Shown: piece by piece, positions 28,054 to 36,414 of the stretch
Layout: each line of letters begins with the position of its first letter
Numbering within the stretch: the stretch's first letter is position 1
Source: Pseudomonas asplenii
GTDB taxonomy: Bacteria > Pseudomonadota > Gammaproteobacteria > Pseudomonadales > Pseudomonadaceae
DNA length: 64,000 nucleotides
Assembly (NCBI RefSeq): GCF_001293465.1
Contig: NZ_JSYZ01000028.1
Coordinates: 29,095-93,094, forward strand
Direction of reading: 5' to 3'
Made by a program: the position numbers and the translations under genes
The notes under the pieces: generated by a model
What the model saw: the letters and a program-made list of their open reading frames with translations, nothing else
What the model was told of the DNA's origin: nothing
Databases searched by the model: none

Positions 28054-28833
28054 GTGGACATTCTCTTCAAGGAAGTCGCCAGCCATACCGCGCTGGCGCG
28101 CGCGATCGAACAGATCGGCAGCCCGCGCTTCTGGCGACAGCTGATCCTGGTACTGCGCCATTGGGTGCCATTCGACAACGCCCTGGCGATTCACTTCCCC
28201 GCCCAGGGCGCGCCCCATGTGCTCGAGGAATACGATGCGGCGCCGGCACCGGCGGCGGGTGAGCTGTATCTCGATGGGTTGTACCTGCTGGACCCGTTCT
28301 ACCAGGCCGCTCGCGAAGGTTTGGCCAGTGGTTTCTATCACCTCGAGGAAGTCGCGCCTGACCACTTCTGGCAAACGGACTACTACCTGAACTACTTCCA
28401 GGACCATGTGCTGGTGGATGAAGTGCAGTTCCTGTTGCAACTGCCGGACGGAGTGCTGTCGCTGTCGCTCGGCATGCGCCGGGCGTTTGATTCGGCGGAG
28501 TTGGGGAAGTTGAGCCTGGTCAGTGGCTGGGTGCTGGCCCTGCTCCATCAGAATTGGACGCGTATCGGCATCTCCGTGCCGGTACAGCCGCCGGTGGGCG
28601 ATGCGTTGGCGAAGTTTGGTCAGGGGGTGTTGTCCGAGCGGGAACTGGAAATCGCCCGGCTGATTCTGCGCGGGTATTCGTCGAAGGCCATGGCCCAGCG
28701 GCTGGGAATTTCACCGGAGACCATCAAGGCGCATCGGCGGCATTTGTACGCGAAGCTGGATATTTCCTCGCAGCCGGAGCTGTTTTCGGTGTTTATTCGG
28801 GAGTTGGGGTTTGAGGAGTTGCAGAATCCATGA
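28054..28833 (+). CDS. LuxR-family transcriptional regulator
   Basis: A 259-residue regulator starting at GTG 28054 (AAGGACTCAGCC just before). The C-terminal GerE helix-turn-helix is clear (LSERELEIARLILRGYSSKA, then RLGISPETIKAHRRHLYAKL). The N-terminal 190 residues resemble the sensor part seen in regulators next to amine and amino acid transporters, without the W/Y/D/P pattern of AHL receptors. It diverges from the permease-peptidase operon and probably controls it. The short spacer of about 194 bases holds both promoters. Confidence 0.82.
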   Translation: MDILFKEVASHTALARAIEQIGSPRFWRQLILVLRHWVPFDNALAIHFPAQGAPHVLEEYDAAPAPAAGELYLDGLYLLDPFYQAAREGLASGFYHLEEVAPDHFWQTDYYLNYFQDHVLVDEVQFLLQLPDGVLSLSLGMRRAFDSAELGKLSLVSGWVLALLHQNWTRIGISVPVQPPVGDALAKFGQGVLSERELEIARLILRGYSSKAMAQRLGISPETIKAHRRHLYAKLDISSQPELFSVFIRELGFEELQNP

Positions 28834-29270
28834 GGTCGGAGCCGGAAATTCGGCAAGGAGTACAAATGTACTCCTGTCGAGCTCTTGATCAAACAGCGAA
28901 TGAGCCTGCAGTTGTTTCTGCATACAGCTGGGCGATGACGTCCGTGCTCAAGGCATGTCGTTGAGAATCTCTTCCCACTGACGGATTGTCCAAGAGTACC
29001 CGCCCGCAACTGGATGGTTTCGAACGGGACCTGTTGTTGGGGGTGGTTCATTCCATCATCTTGTCTCGCACGGTCGTGGATGCATTGCTCGAAGGCTCCT
29101 ACGCTCCAACGGGTGCCTGAGGACCGCAATCGGTAGCCGTAGCCAATGCGGCTACCGATCAGTACCGAAGCACGCTGCGTGTGATCATCGCAACCGCTTG
29201 CGCCGCAGACATCAAGGCGGTGTCGACGCTGAACGCCATGCCTTCTGAATAGCATGAAACCCGACCGACC
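28834..29270. other. Intergenic region with a strong hairpin
   Basis: There is no convincing gene. A perfect 11-base stem with a 9-base loop, ATCGGTAGCCG / CGGCTACCGAT, stands at 29129-29159. A frame at 28969-29119 reads a protein-like tail of about 49 residues but has no start, so it may be a gene remnant. The region separates a plus-strand regulator from a minus-strand membrane protein gene. Confidence 0.4.
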
Positions 29271-29834
29271 TCACTTGAAACGCCGATAGGATTGAAACGC
29301 AAACCCCTTCTCGATGAAGTCCAGGGCATACCAGGTAGTGATCGGGCCATGATTGGTCTTCAGCTCAAAGGCATGGACAAGGCGATTGATCCTGCCGGGG
29401 AATCTCACCAGGATGACGCGGCTCTCCTTTACCAGCAGTTGCTGATAACGGTCTGCAAACAGGCGCGGTGTCTTCTCGTTTTCATCGCACGTTGGCCACC
29501 ATTGGGCGAATTCGATGCGCTTGCGCCGTAGCCCGTCCAAACGGCGTGGCCACCACCAGACCGACGGCGGAATTTCGTAGACGGCCAGGCTTTGGATCAA
29601 GGCGGCGATCGCACCGGGATTGAAGAACACGAGCTTGACCAGGACGGAATCGTCCAGTTGCTCGGCGCTGATGACGTGCAGGTCGTTGGTGCTGCTCCAG
29701 TGGCTGGAGCGGGTCAGGCGATAGGTCGCCAGTTGAGTCCTTCGATTACTGATGCTCAGGCAAAGCGCCGCCACGGCTATCACGGCATTCAGGTAGGTGA
29801 TGAAAGTGGCGGTGTCGGAAATCTGCTGCCCCAT
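29271..29834 (-). CDS. Hypothetical membrane-anchored protein
   Basis: The 187-residue product starts at ATG 29834 (AGGACGCAC upstream) with MGQQISDTATF and one N-terminal transmembrane helix (ITYLNAVIAVAALCLSI). The remainder is cytosolic and mixed: TQLATYRLTRSSHWSSTND, FFNPGAIAALIQSLAV, and WWWPRRLDGLRRKR. No family is recognised. The far longer upstream frame has no ribosome site and overlaps the metallothionein gene, so it is not used. Confidence 0.6.
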   Translation of the reverse strand: MGQQISDTATFITYLNAVIAVAALCLSISNRRTQLATYRLTRSSHWSSTNDLHVISAEQLDDSVLVKLVFFNPGAIAALIQSLAVYEIPPSVWWWPRRLDGLRRKRIEFAQWWPTCDENEKTPRLFADRYQQLLVKESRVILVRFPGRINRLVHAFELKTNHGPITTWYALDFIEKGFAFQSYRRFK

Positions 29835-30000
29835 GTGCGTCCTGTTCCCTGGTTGCGCGACGAGAAGCCTATTGGGGGATGGAAAGGGTTGGCGGGTCAA
29901 GAGCCGTCTCCCGCAACAGCAGGCTGTGGGAAGACCAAAGGGACACTCAGCCTGGCGGGGAACTGCCATTACAGCCACGAGCCAGGCCCGGCCACGGAAC

Positions 30001-30177
30001 TCAAGGTGAAGTCGAATGACTTGCCTCGCCACATTTGCACTCACCCTTGCAGCAAGGCTGGTGCTGGGGGTGGCCCGATGCACAGGCTTGGCAGCAATAG
30101 GCCTTGCCATCGCGTATGACGGCGTTGGCCCCTACGGTGCAGGAACAATGATTGCAGGCACAGCGCTGTGGGTTCAT
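30001..30177 (-). CDS. Bacterial metallothionein (SmtA/PmtA-type), 58 residues
   Basis: Translation of the minus strand from ATG 30177 gives a 58-residue Cys/His-rich protein beginning MNPQRCACNHCSC and continuing YCCQACASGHPQHQPCCKGECKCG. It has ten cysteines and three central histidines in the spacing of Zn/Cu-binding bacterial metallothioneins. It starts in an ATGA overlap with the stop of the upstream acidic protein, so the two are translationally coupled. Its role would be metal storage or detoxification in the cytosol. Confidence 0.85.
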   Translation of the reverse strand: MNPQRCACNHCSCTVGANAVIRDGKAYCCQACASGHPQHQPCCKGECKCGEASHSTSP

Positions 30178-30638
30178 TTGGAGGTTCTTCCGTTGTTGGA
30201 GGGGACGACGTCATCGGTCCACGGCTCGCCGTCGAGCGGTGCCGAGCGCGCCAGTTCGGCCTCGTCCAGGCCAATGCCGCCGCCGATCTCAGCGGCCCTG
30301 ACCCGGCGCAGGCTCTGGTCCGCCGGAGTGCCGCCGGTACCCGGTTCGTCCGGGCCGCGGGCGCCGGTTTCGTCGAACAGCGTCTCGGGGCTGAGGTCAT
30401 CGAGGGTGACGTTGTCTTCATGGGGGCTGTCGCTCAGCGCCTCGCCGCCGGTCATGCCGCTCTCGGCCACGCGCCTGGCCGGATACTCCTCTTCCACTTC
30501 CCGCGCCGGGCGTTCGTCGCCGATGCGGCCCTGGCGTTCGTCGCGGCGTTCGCTGAAGTCCAGTTCATGGACGCTGCCCATGCGGTCTTCGGTGGTGTCG
30601 ATATCGAGTGGAGGCTTTTGGGTGTTTGGCTTAGGCAT
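30174..30638 (-). CDS. Acidic HPr-related-type protein, unknown function
   Basis: The 154-residue product starts at ATG 30638 (GGAGAAC upstream) with MPKPNTQKPPLDIDTTEDRM. It is very acidic, low in aromatics and apparently disordered, with repeated E/D-rich stretches. Pseudomonas genomes often call such genes phosphotransferase system HPr-related, but no HPr catalytic histidine context is visible here. It is bracketed in one transcript by a 45-residue Cys-rich protein and a metallothionein. Confidence 0.65.
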   Translation of the reverse strand: MPKPNTQKPPLDIDTTEDRMGSVHELDFSERRDERQGRIGDERPAREVEEEYPARRVAESGMTGGEALSDSPHEDNVTLDDLSPETLFDETGARGPDEPGTGGTPADQSLRRVRAAEIGGGIGLDEAELARSAPLDGEPWTDDVVPSNNGRTSK

Positions 30639-30691
30639 GAGGGTTCTCCGTTTGGATGGCCGCCTGCGGCGGTTCGCCGGCAAGCCGGGTT

Positions 30692-30829
30692 CTACAGGTG
30701 GATGGGTTGGTCGGCATGGCGGTGGCGCACGGCCCCGCAGCGCTCGCAGCATTCGCATTTGTGCCCGGCGACGTCACTGATCAGCAGGCTGCGCCACTGG
30801 CATCCATACAACAGGCAGACGAGTTTCAT
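30692..30829 (-). CDS. Cys-rich small protein, 45 residues
   Basis: On the minus strand an ATG at 30829, preceded by GGGAGGTGCCAG, opens a 45-codon frame beginning MKLVCLLYGCQW with a CECCERCG motif, ended by TAG at 30692-30694. Six cysteines and three histidines suggest metal binding. It resembles the Pseudomonas PSPA7_2676-type Cys-rich family as I remember it; that match is from memory. It is 53 bases upstream of the acidic protein gene and likely heads that transcript. Confidence 0.75.
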   Translation of the reverse strand: MKLVCLLYGCQWRSLLISDVAGHKCECCERCGAVRHRHADQPIHL

Positions 30830-31017
30830 CTGGCACCTCCCTGGCCCTGGAAAGAAGGCCCTTACAAAGACTGACCTGTCGCTGCCGTGAAGGTTTTATT
30901 TAATTGCGTCCCGTGTCATTGGTCGCCCGCGCCCGCAAAAAAACTAAACCTTTTTCCCAGGCCCCGGGTCGCACCTAACGCGACACTGAAGTCGCACCAA
31001 CGAGCAAGGAGTGAAAG

Positions 31018-31518
31018 ATGAGCAATCCATTCTTCAAATACGCGGGCCTGGCGCTGGCACTGGGCATGGCATCGCTGCAGGTGCAGGCCGCGACCTCCAA
31101 CGATTTCGTCGATGCCGCCACCGAATCGGGCATCTCCGAAGTGGTGCTCGGCAAGCTGGCCCAGGAGAAGAGCCACAGCGCCGACATCAAGCAGTTCGCC
31201 GCAAAGATGGTCAGCGATCACACCCAGGCCAACCAGAAACTCTCCGAGATCGCCCACAAGCTGGACATCGAGGTGCCCGACGAGGCGGCGCTGACCGACA
31301 AGGTCAAGAAGATGATCCTGGAATGGCGTGACGAATCCTTCGACAAGTCCTATGTCGAGAATCAGCTCAAGGCTCACGAAAAAGCCGTGGAGCTGTTCAA
31401 GAAGGAAGCGGCTTCCTCGGACAAGGCCGAGCTGAAGGCGTTCGCCAGCGAGACCCTGCCGACGCTCGAGCATCACCTGGAGCAGGTCAAGGCGTTGCAT
31501 GCCAGCCATGGCAAGTGA
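31018..31518 (+). CDS. DUF4142-family periplasmic protein
   Basis: The 166-residue protein has a signal peptide (MSNPFFKYAGLALALGMASL, cleaved near VQAAT). Its four-helix ferritin-like pattern fits DUF4142: DFVDAATESGISEVVLGKLA, KQFAAKMVSDHTQANQKL, AHEKAVELFKKEA, LPTLEHHLEQVKAL. GCAAGGAGTGAAAG precedes ATG 31018. The 5' leader holds a GTCGC-N7-GCGAC hairpin (30968-30984). DUF4142 proteins are periplasmic and often stress-induced in Pseudomonas; no enzymatic role is established. Confidence 0.88.
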   Translation: MSNPFFKYAGLALALGMASLQVQAATSNDFVDAATESGISEVVLGKLAQEKSHSADIKQFAAKMVSDHTQANQKLSEIAHKLDIEVPDEAALTDKVKKMILEWRDESFDKSYVENQLKAHEKAVELFKKEAASSDKAELKAFASETLPTLEHHLEQVKALHASHGK

Positions 31519-31539
31519 CGGACATCCGTAGTTGATGAG

Positions 31540-31581
31540 CCGGGTCCAGGGGCTCCCGGATGGCCCCCGGCCCCGGTTTTA
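31540..31581 (+). terminator. Rho-independent terminator after the DUF4142 gene
   Basis: A 14-base stem with two mismatches (CCGGGTCCAGGGGC at 31540-31553 against GCCCCCGGCCCCGG at 31563-31576) is followed by TTTTAT. It begins about 22 bases after the stop codon of the DUF4142 gene. Confidence 0.7.
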
Positions 31582-31582
31582 T

Positions 31583-31843
31583 CTAGTGCTGGCGCTCGTC
31601 CCTGGGCGGTTTTGCCGGCCCTTGGGGATCCACTTGCGGGTCCTCCAGGTCTGGGGAGTCCGGATCGAAGCCGAGGTCGTTCTTCACACTCGCCTGTTCG
31701 GATGAATGCGGGCCCTGGTCCCGGGCTGTTTTCTGTGCGGTGGAGTCGTGCCCGGTTCCGGACGAGCCGTCGGGCCGGTGAGCATCGTTATCCCGCTCTT
31801 GCTCACCCTGGGTTTTCGCCTGTGCTTGCGTGTCTTTTTCCAT
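31583..31843 (-). CDS. Small hydrophilic hypothetical protein
   Basis: The 86-residue product starts at ATG 31843 with AGGAGGCG 5 bases upstream, a near-perfect ribosome site. It is almost devoid of hydrophobic residues (rich in Q, D, E, K, G and P) and probably disordered, like stress-induced hydrophilic proteins. No family is recognised. Low complexity makes the coding call depend mainly on the strong ribosome site. Confidence 0.6.
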   Translation of the reverse strand: MEKDTQAQAKTQGEQERDNDAHRPDGSSGTGHDSTAQKTARDQGPHSSEQASVKNDLGFDPDSPDLEDPQVDPQGPAKPPRDERQH

Positions 31844-31987
31844 GTCGCCTCCTAGCCTTTGCGGTATGCGGGCGCCCGCTTGACAGTCGCCGATAGCTTA
31901 CCGCCCACGTTGAACACGAAGGGGTAGACCGCTGCCGTCGCCGGGGTGTTCAGAATCATTTGCCCGAATTCGCTCTCGCCAGGCCCG

Positions 31988-32500
31988 TCAGATATCGTGG
32001 CTATAGAACAACGAGTACGACTCTATGCCCTGGTTTGGCTTCTTGATACTCGCGTTGGAATAATGAATGACGCGAACACCCAGGCGCTGATTGTTCGTCA
32101 ACTTGATACCGGCGCCCAGTCGGTCTTCAAAGTTGAAGGCACTTCCCAGTTTCTTGTCGCCGACTCTCGAGCCCGAGAAAGTGGAGACACCTACACCGAT
32201 CTCCACAAAGGGTACTACGCCCGAGTTGCCGAACTCGTAGACGAATACCGGGGCGAAAGAAAGAGTGTGACGCGTTCCCGCCTGATCTCCGGCCCCCCAA
32301 TAGGTGTAGCCCATATCCCAATAGCCGGTCAGATGCCCTGTGGAAGTATTGAACCACTGCTGATCCCAGCCAAAGCCCAGGCCCGCGCGAAGGGCCGGGG
32401 CTCCCTGGCCTGTAGCGCCGATGGCCGCGGAAATTTCCGCCGCCTGTGCCCCGGTTCCGAAACAGCCTGCAAACAAGGCGGGGATCAGTAACTTTCTCAC
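31988..32500 (-). CDS. Lipid A 3-O-deacylase, PagL-type
   Basis: A 170-residue outer-membrane beta-barrel enzyme. The signal peptide ends at GAQAAE; alternating aromatic strands follow (GYWDMGYTYWG, TLSFAPVFVYEFG, VVPFVEIGVGVS). The catalytic triad region is visible near the C-terminus as HYSNASIKKPNQGIES, holding the His, Ser and Glu of PagL. PagL removes the 3-position acyl chain of lipid A, lowering its immune-stimulating activity. The gene stands alone; GAAAT-rich DNA and a hairpin at 32544-32567 precede it. Confidence 0.88.
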   Translation of the reverse strand: MRKLLIPALFAGCFGTGAQAAEISAAIGATGQGAPALRAGLGFGWDQQWFNTSTGHLTGYWDMGYTYWGAGDQAGTRHTLSFAPVFVYEFGNSGVVPFVEIGVGVSTFSGSRVGDKKLGSAFNFEDRLGAGIKLTNNQRLGVRVIHYSNASIKKPNQGIESYSLFYSHDI

Positions 32501-32827
32501 AGCAATTCCTTAATATCATCAGTGGCTCTATTCAACTTCCTACATCTTGCCCGGTATTTGGCAAGATACCTGAAGGCAGCAATCATCGCCGTCATGGGCA
32601 ATAACTAACGACGGCGCGAAGTTTAAAGTGTGTATCCACTGCGATGATATAAGGCGAAGAAGGCCGAAGCTGTCAGATCGAGGCCGATGGGAATCCCGAT
32701 TCACCACTCGACGACAGTAGGTAGAACAGCCATTAATCACCCAGGCCGTTTGTCCATCGCCCTGAACCCTCCAGGATTCCCAAGGGTCGCTATGAGTATG
32801 TATTGACTCGAATGAATGGATGCACTC
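32501..32827. other. Intergenic region between divergent genes
   Basis: About 327 bases hold the promoters of the PagL and DUF72 genes. A perfect 8-base inverted repeat, ATCTTGCC / GGCAAGAT, lies at 32544-32567, about 44 bases before the PagL start, and could be an operator. No short gene was found. Confidence 0.4.
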
Positions 32828-33745
32828 ATGAGCGAGATCCGCATTGGTATTTCCGGTTGGCGCTACAGCCCGTGGCGCAAGGATTTCTATCCGAAGGGGC
32901 TGCGCCAGGATGATGAGTTGGCCTTCGCTTCGCGGGCGGTCAACACCATCGAGATCAATGGTTCGTTCTATGCCCTGCAGACGCCTGAACGCTATGTGCA
33001 GTGGCGCGACAGCACGCCGGATGGCTTTGTGTTTTCGGTCAAGGCGCCGCGCTATATCACCCATGTGCGCAGGCTTCGCGAGATCGACGAGCCGCTGGCC
33101 AATTTCTTCGCTTCAGGCCCGCTGATGCTGGGGGACAAGCTGGGGCCGTTTCTCTGGCAGTTTCCGCCGTCGATGAGGTTCGATGAACAGCGCTTCAGCG
33201 ATTTTCTGGAAAAACTGCCCAAGGACCGCCAGGCCGCCCGGGCTTGCGCCGGGCATGCCGCCGAGCGCCTGCAGGGCAACGGCGGCACCACCAATCGCGG
33301 CAACGCGCGCCTGCGCCATGCCGTGGAAATCCGGCATCCGAGTTTTCTCTGTGAGACGTTCGTCGACCTGTTGCGCAAGCACGAGGTGGCGCTGGTGGTC
33401 TCCGACAGCGCCGGCAAATGGCCGTATGTCGAGGATGTCACCGCCGATTTCGTCTACCTGCGCCTGCACGGCGACGTCGAACTCTACAGCAGCGGCTACA
33501 CCGCCAAGGCGCTGCACCGTTGGCGCTCGCGGATCCAGGCCTGGAGCGAGGGTGGCCAGCCGCGGGATGCCGAGCTGATCGTTCAGCGGGCGCCGGCCAG
33601 GCGGGCTTCGCGTGATGTGTACTGCTACTTCGACAACGACCAGAAGGTGCACGCTCCGTACGACGCCCGCCGCCTGCTGGCCGATCTCGGCCTGGACGGC
33701 GAACTGGTCACCGAGCCCGGCGTGGAGCCGCAGGTGCAGCTATAG
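32828..33745 (+). CDS. DUF72 domain protein
   Basis: The 305-residue protein belongs to the DUF72 (TIM-barrel-like) family: IRIGISGWRYSPWRKDFYP at the start, FVFSVKAPRYITH, FLWQFPPSMR, LRLHGDVELYSSGYT and DVYCYFDNDQ. The start at MSEIRIG (32828) matches the usual family start; an ATG four codons earlier is possible. Its biochemical function is unknown. It precedes LigD and Ku, as is often seen in Pseudomonas. Confidence 0.88.
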   Translation: MSEIRIGISGWRYSPWRKDFYPKGLRQDDELAFASRAVNTIEINGSFYALQTPERYVQWRDSTPDGFVFSVKAPRYITHVRRLREIDEPLANFFASGPLMLGDKLGPFLWQFPPSMRFDEQRFSDFLEKLPKDRQAARACAGHAAERLQGNGGTTNRGNARLRHAVEIRHPSFLCETFVDLLRKHEVALVVSDSAGKWPYVEDVTADFVYLRLHGDVELYSSGYTAKALHRWRSRIQAWSEGGQPRDAELIVQRAPARRASRDVYCYFDNDQKVHAPYDARRLLADLGLDGELVTEPGVEPQVQL

Positions 33746-33839
33746 GCAGGCTCGGCGGCAGCCACGAGCTTTTTTGAACTCCCGGACTGGCCCTCACATC
33801 CCAACCAGAGAGACCTCGTGAATCGTTACGGAGCCCGTC

Positions 33840-36317
33840 ATGGCCAAGCCTCTTGAGGAATATCAGCGCAAACGCGACTTCAATGCCACGCCCGAGCCCG
33901 CCGGCAAGCGTCGGCGCCCCGATACGGCGCACGCGCTGCAGTACTGCATTCAGAAGCATGACGCCAGCCATCTGCATTATGACTTTCGCCTCGAGCTGGA
34001 CGGCACCCTGAAAAGCTGGGCGATCCCCAAGGGCCCCTCGCTCGACCCCAAGGTTCGTCGCCTGGCGGTTCATGTCGAAGACCACCCGCTGGACTATGCG
34101 GATTTCGAGGGCAACATCCCCGAGGGGCATTACGGCGCCGGTGACGTGATCGTCTGGGACCGCGGCATCTGGGAGCCCGAGGGCGATCCTCGTGAAGCCT
34201 ATGCCAAGGGCAAGCTGCGTTTTCGCCTGCAAGGCGAGAAGCTGTCGGGCACCTGGAACCTGTTCCGCACTCACCTGGCGGGCAAGAAGGAGCAATGGAT
34301 GCTGGTCAAGTCCCACGACGGCCAGGCCCGCAGCGAAGCGGATTACAGCATCGTCGCCGCTCTCCCCGACAGCGTACTCAGTGATCGAACCCTGGTGCCG
34401 CGCCAGGCGGCCTCGCCTGCTCGCCAACATGAAGCCAAACCGAAGCCGCGGCCCCAGGCAGCCAGCCTGCCGGCGGCGCTGCAACCGCAGCTTGCCACCC
34501 TGGTCGACTCGCCGCCCAGCGGGGACTGGCGCTACGAGGTCAAGTTCGACGGCTACCGCATCCTGGCCCGTATCGACGGGGATGACGTTCGCCTGTTCAC
34601 CCGCAACGGCCACGACTGGAGTGCGAAAATGCCGCGCCAGGTCGAGGCGCTCAAGGCACTGGGCCTGGACTCGGCGTGGCTCGATGGCGAGATGGTCGTC
34701 CTGGACCGTCACGGCGTTGCCGATTTCCAGGCGTTGCAGAATGCTTTCGACACCGAGCATGACGAGCGCATCACCTACTACCTGTTCGATCTGCCCTTCC
34801 TCGGCGGCAAGGACCTGCGCCCGCTACCGATACAGGATCGGCGCGGTACCCTGGCGCAATTGCTCGAACACAACGACTCCGAGCGACTGAAGTTTTCCGC
34901 CGATTTCGATCAGCCGGTCGAGGCGCTGCTCGACAGCGCCTGTCGCCTGGAACTGGAAGGCCTGATTGGCAAACGCGCCGACAGTCCTTACCGGGGCCGT
35001 CGCAGCAGTGACTGGATCAAGCTCAAGTGTAAGCGGCGCCAGGAGTTCGTGGTCGTGGGTTATACCGAGCCCAAGGGCCGCCGCACCTCCTTCGGGGCCC
35101 TGCTGCTGGCCCTGCACGACCCCGACAGTGGCGAACTGCGCTACGCCGGCAAGGTAGGTACCGGTTTCAGCGCCGTGACGCTGGCGAGCATTCATGGGCG
35201 TCTCAAGCCGCTGGAAACCGGCAAGCCGGCGCTGGCCAATCTACCGACCGGCGCCGAAGCCCGCGATGTGCACTGGCTCAAGCCGCAGTTGCTGGCGGAA
35301 GTTGCCTATGCGCAGATGACCCGGGACGGCGTGGTGCGTCATTCGGTCTTTCACGGCCTGCGCGATGACAAACCGGCCAGCGGCATCGACCTGGAACTGG
35401 CCCAGCCCGGCAAAAAGGCTGTGCAGGCGCCGCCCGCAGAAACGGGTAGCCTGCGACTGACCCACCCCGACCGGGTGATCGACGCGACCACCGGCACCAC
35501 CAAGCGGCAGATCGCCGAATACTACGCCCAGGTCGCCGGCTGGCTGCTGCCACAGCTCAAGGATCGGCCGGTGGCGCTGGTGCGCGCACCGGATGGCCTG
35601 GGCGGCGAGATGTTCTTCCAGAAACATGCCGGGCAGTTGCACCTTCCCGGCGTGATCAGCTATGGCAAGGAACAGGCCGGACAGGCGGCGATGGTGTTCG
35701 ATCGCGCCGACAGTCTGCTGGCTGCGGTGCAGATGAACATGCTCGAACTGCACACCTGGAACGCTACCGACAAGGACTTTGACCAGCCGGACCGCTTCGT
35801 CCTCGACCTCGACCCCGACCCGGCGCTGCCGTGGAAGGCCATGCTCGAAGCCACTCGGTTGACCCTGACGCTGCTCGACGAGCTGGGCCTGAAGGTGTTT
35901 CTCAAGACCAGTGGAGGCAAGGGCATGCACCTGGTGGTGCCGTTGACCCGGCGAGCGGGATGGGATGAGGTGAAAGACTTCTGCCACGCCATCGTCGAGC
36001 ACTTGGCAGGGCTGTTTCCGGATCGGCTCAGTGCCGTGTCAGGGCCGAAGAACCGGATCGGGCGGATCTTCATCGACTATCTGCGCAACGGCAGAGGGGC
36101 GACCACCGTCGCCGCCTATTCGCTGCGCGCCCGTGAAGGATTGCCGGTGTCGGTGCCGATCTGGCGTGAGGAACTGACGCAGCTCAAGGGGGCCAACCAG
36201 TGGAACATCGGCAACCTGCATGAGCGCCTGGCCGAGGTGGATGACCCGTGGGCGGAGATGGCCAAGGTGCGCCAGTCGATCACTGTGCGTATGCGCCGGC
36301 AACTGGGGATCGGCTGA
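33840..36317 (+). CDS. ligD: DNA ligase D (NHEJ)
   Basis: The 825-residue LigD has its three domains in the usual Pseudomonas order: N-terminal 3'-phosphoesterase (CIQKHDASHLHYDFRLEL, GNIPEGHYGAGDV), central ATP-dependent ligase (nucleotidyl lysine in YEVKFDGYRI at about residue 234, plus GLIGKRADSPYRG), and C-terminal primase-polymerase (FVLDLDPDPALPWK, GGKGMHLVVPL, RTNG-like IFIDYLRNGRGATTV). LigD joins double-strand breaks with Ku, mainly in stationary phase. The Ku gene lies convergently downstream. Confidence 0.95.
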   Translation: MAKPLEEYQRKRDFNATPEPAGKRRRPDTAHALQYCIQKHDASHLHYDFRLELDGTLKSWAIPKGPSLDPKVRRLAVHVEDHPLDYADFEGNIPEGHYGAGDVIVWDRGIWEPEGDPREAYAKGKLRFRLQGEKLSGTWNLFRTHLAGKKEQWMLVKSHDGQARSEADYSIVAALPDSVLSDRTLVPRQAASPARQHEAKPKPRPQAASLPAALQPQLATLVDSPPSGDWRYEVKFDGYRILARIDGDDVRLFTRNGHDWSAKMPRQVEALKALGLDSAWLDGEMVVLDRHGVADFQALQNAFDTEHDERITYYLFDLPFLGGKDLRPLPIQDRRGTLAQLLEHNDSERLKFSADFDQPVEALLDSACRLELEGLIGKRADSPYRGRRSSDWIKLKCKRRQEFVVVGYTEPKGRRTSFGALLLALHDPDSGELRYAGKVGTGFSAVTLASIHGRLKPLETGKPALANLPTGAEARDVHWLKPQLLAEVAYAQMTRDGVVRHSVFHGLRDDKPASGIDLELAQPGKKAVQAPPAETGSLRLTHPDRVIDATTGTTKRQIAEYYAQVAGWLLPQLKDRPVALVRAPDGLGGEMFFQKHAGQLHLPGVISYGKEQAGQAAMVFDRADSLLAAVQMNMLELHTWNATDKDFDQPDRFVLDLDPDPALPWKAMLEATRLTLTLLDELGLKVFLKTSGGKGMHLVVPLTRRAGWDEVKDFCHAIVEHLAGLFPDRLSAVSGPKNRIGRIFIDYLRNGRGATTVAAYSLRAREGLPVSVPIWREELTQLKGANQWNIGNLHERLAEVDDPWAEMAKVRQSITVRMRRQLGIG

Positions 36318-36349
36318 GGGGCTGCCGGCCGGCTCGCGGCAACAGGCGC

Positions 36350-36388
36350 GTTCGCGGATAAAGCGGGGGGCCGCATTTATTCGCGAAC
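36350..36388. repeat. REP-like palindrome between ligD and ku
   Basis: GTTCGCGGATAAAGCGG (36350-36366) pairs imperfectly with CCGCATTTATTCGCGAAC (36371-36388). This wording is typical of Pseudomonas REP sequences. Sitting between two convergent genes, it can serve as a bidirectional terminator. Confidence 0.65.
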
Positions 36389-36414
36389 AGGTCGGCGGGC
36401 CTGCGCCTTCACCC

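Noticed and set aside
28969..29119. Protein-like tail of about 49 codons in the gap after the LuxR gene
   Set aside because: It has no start codon and a stop shortly upstream, so it was noted only as a possible remnant.
31946..32491. 181-codon plus-strand frame opposite the PagL gene
   Set aside because: The minus-strand frame has a signal peptide, barrel strands and the PagL catalytic residues, so the plus-strand frame is a shadow.
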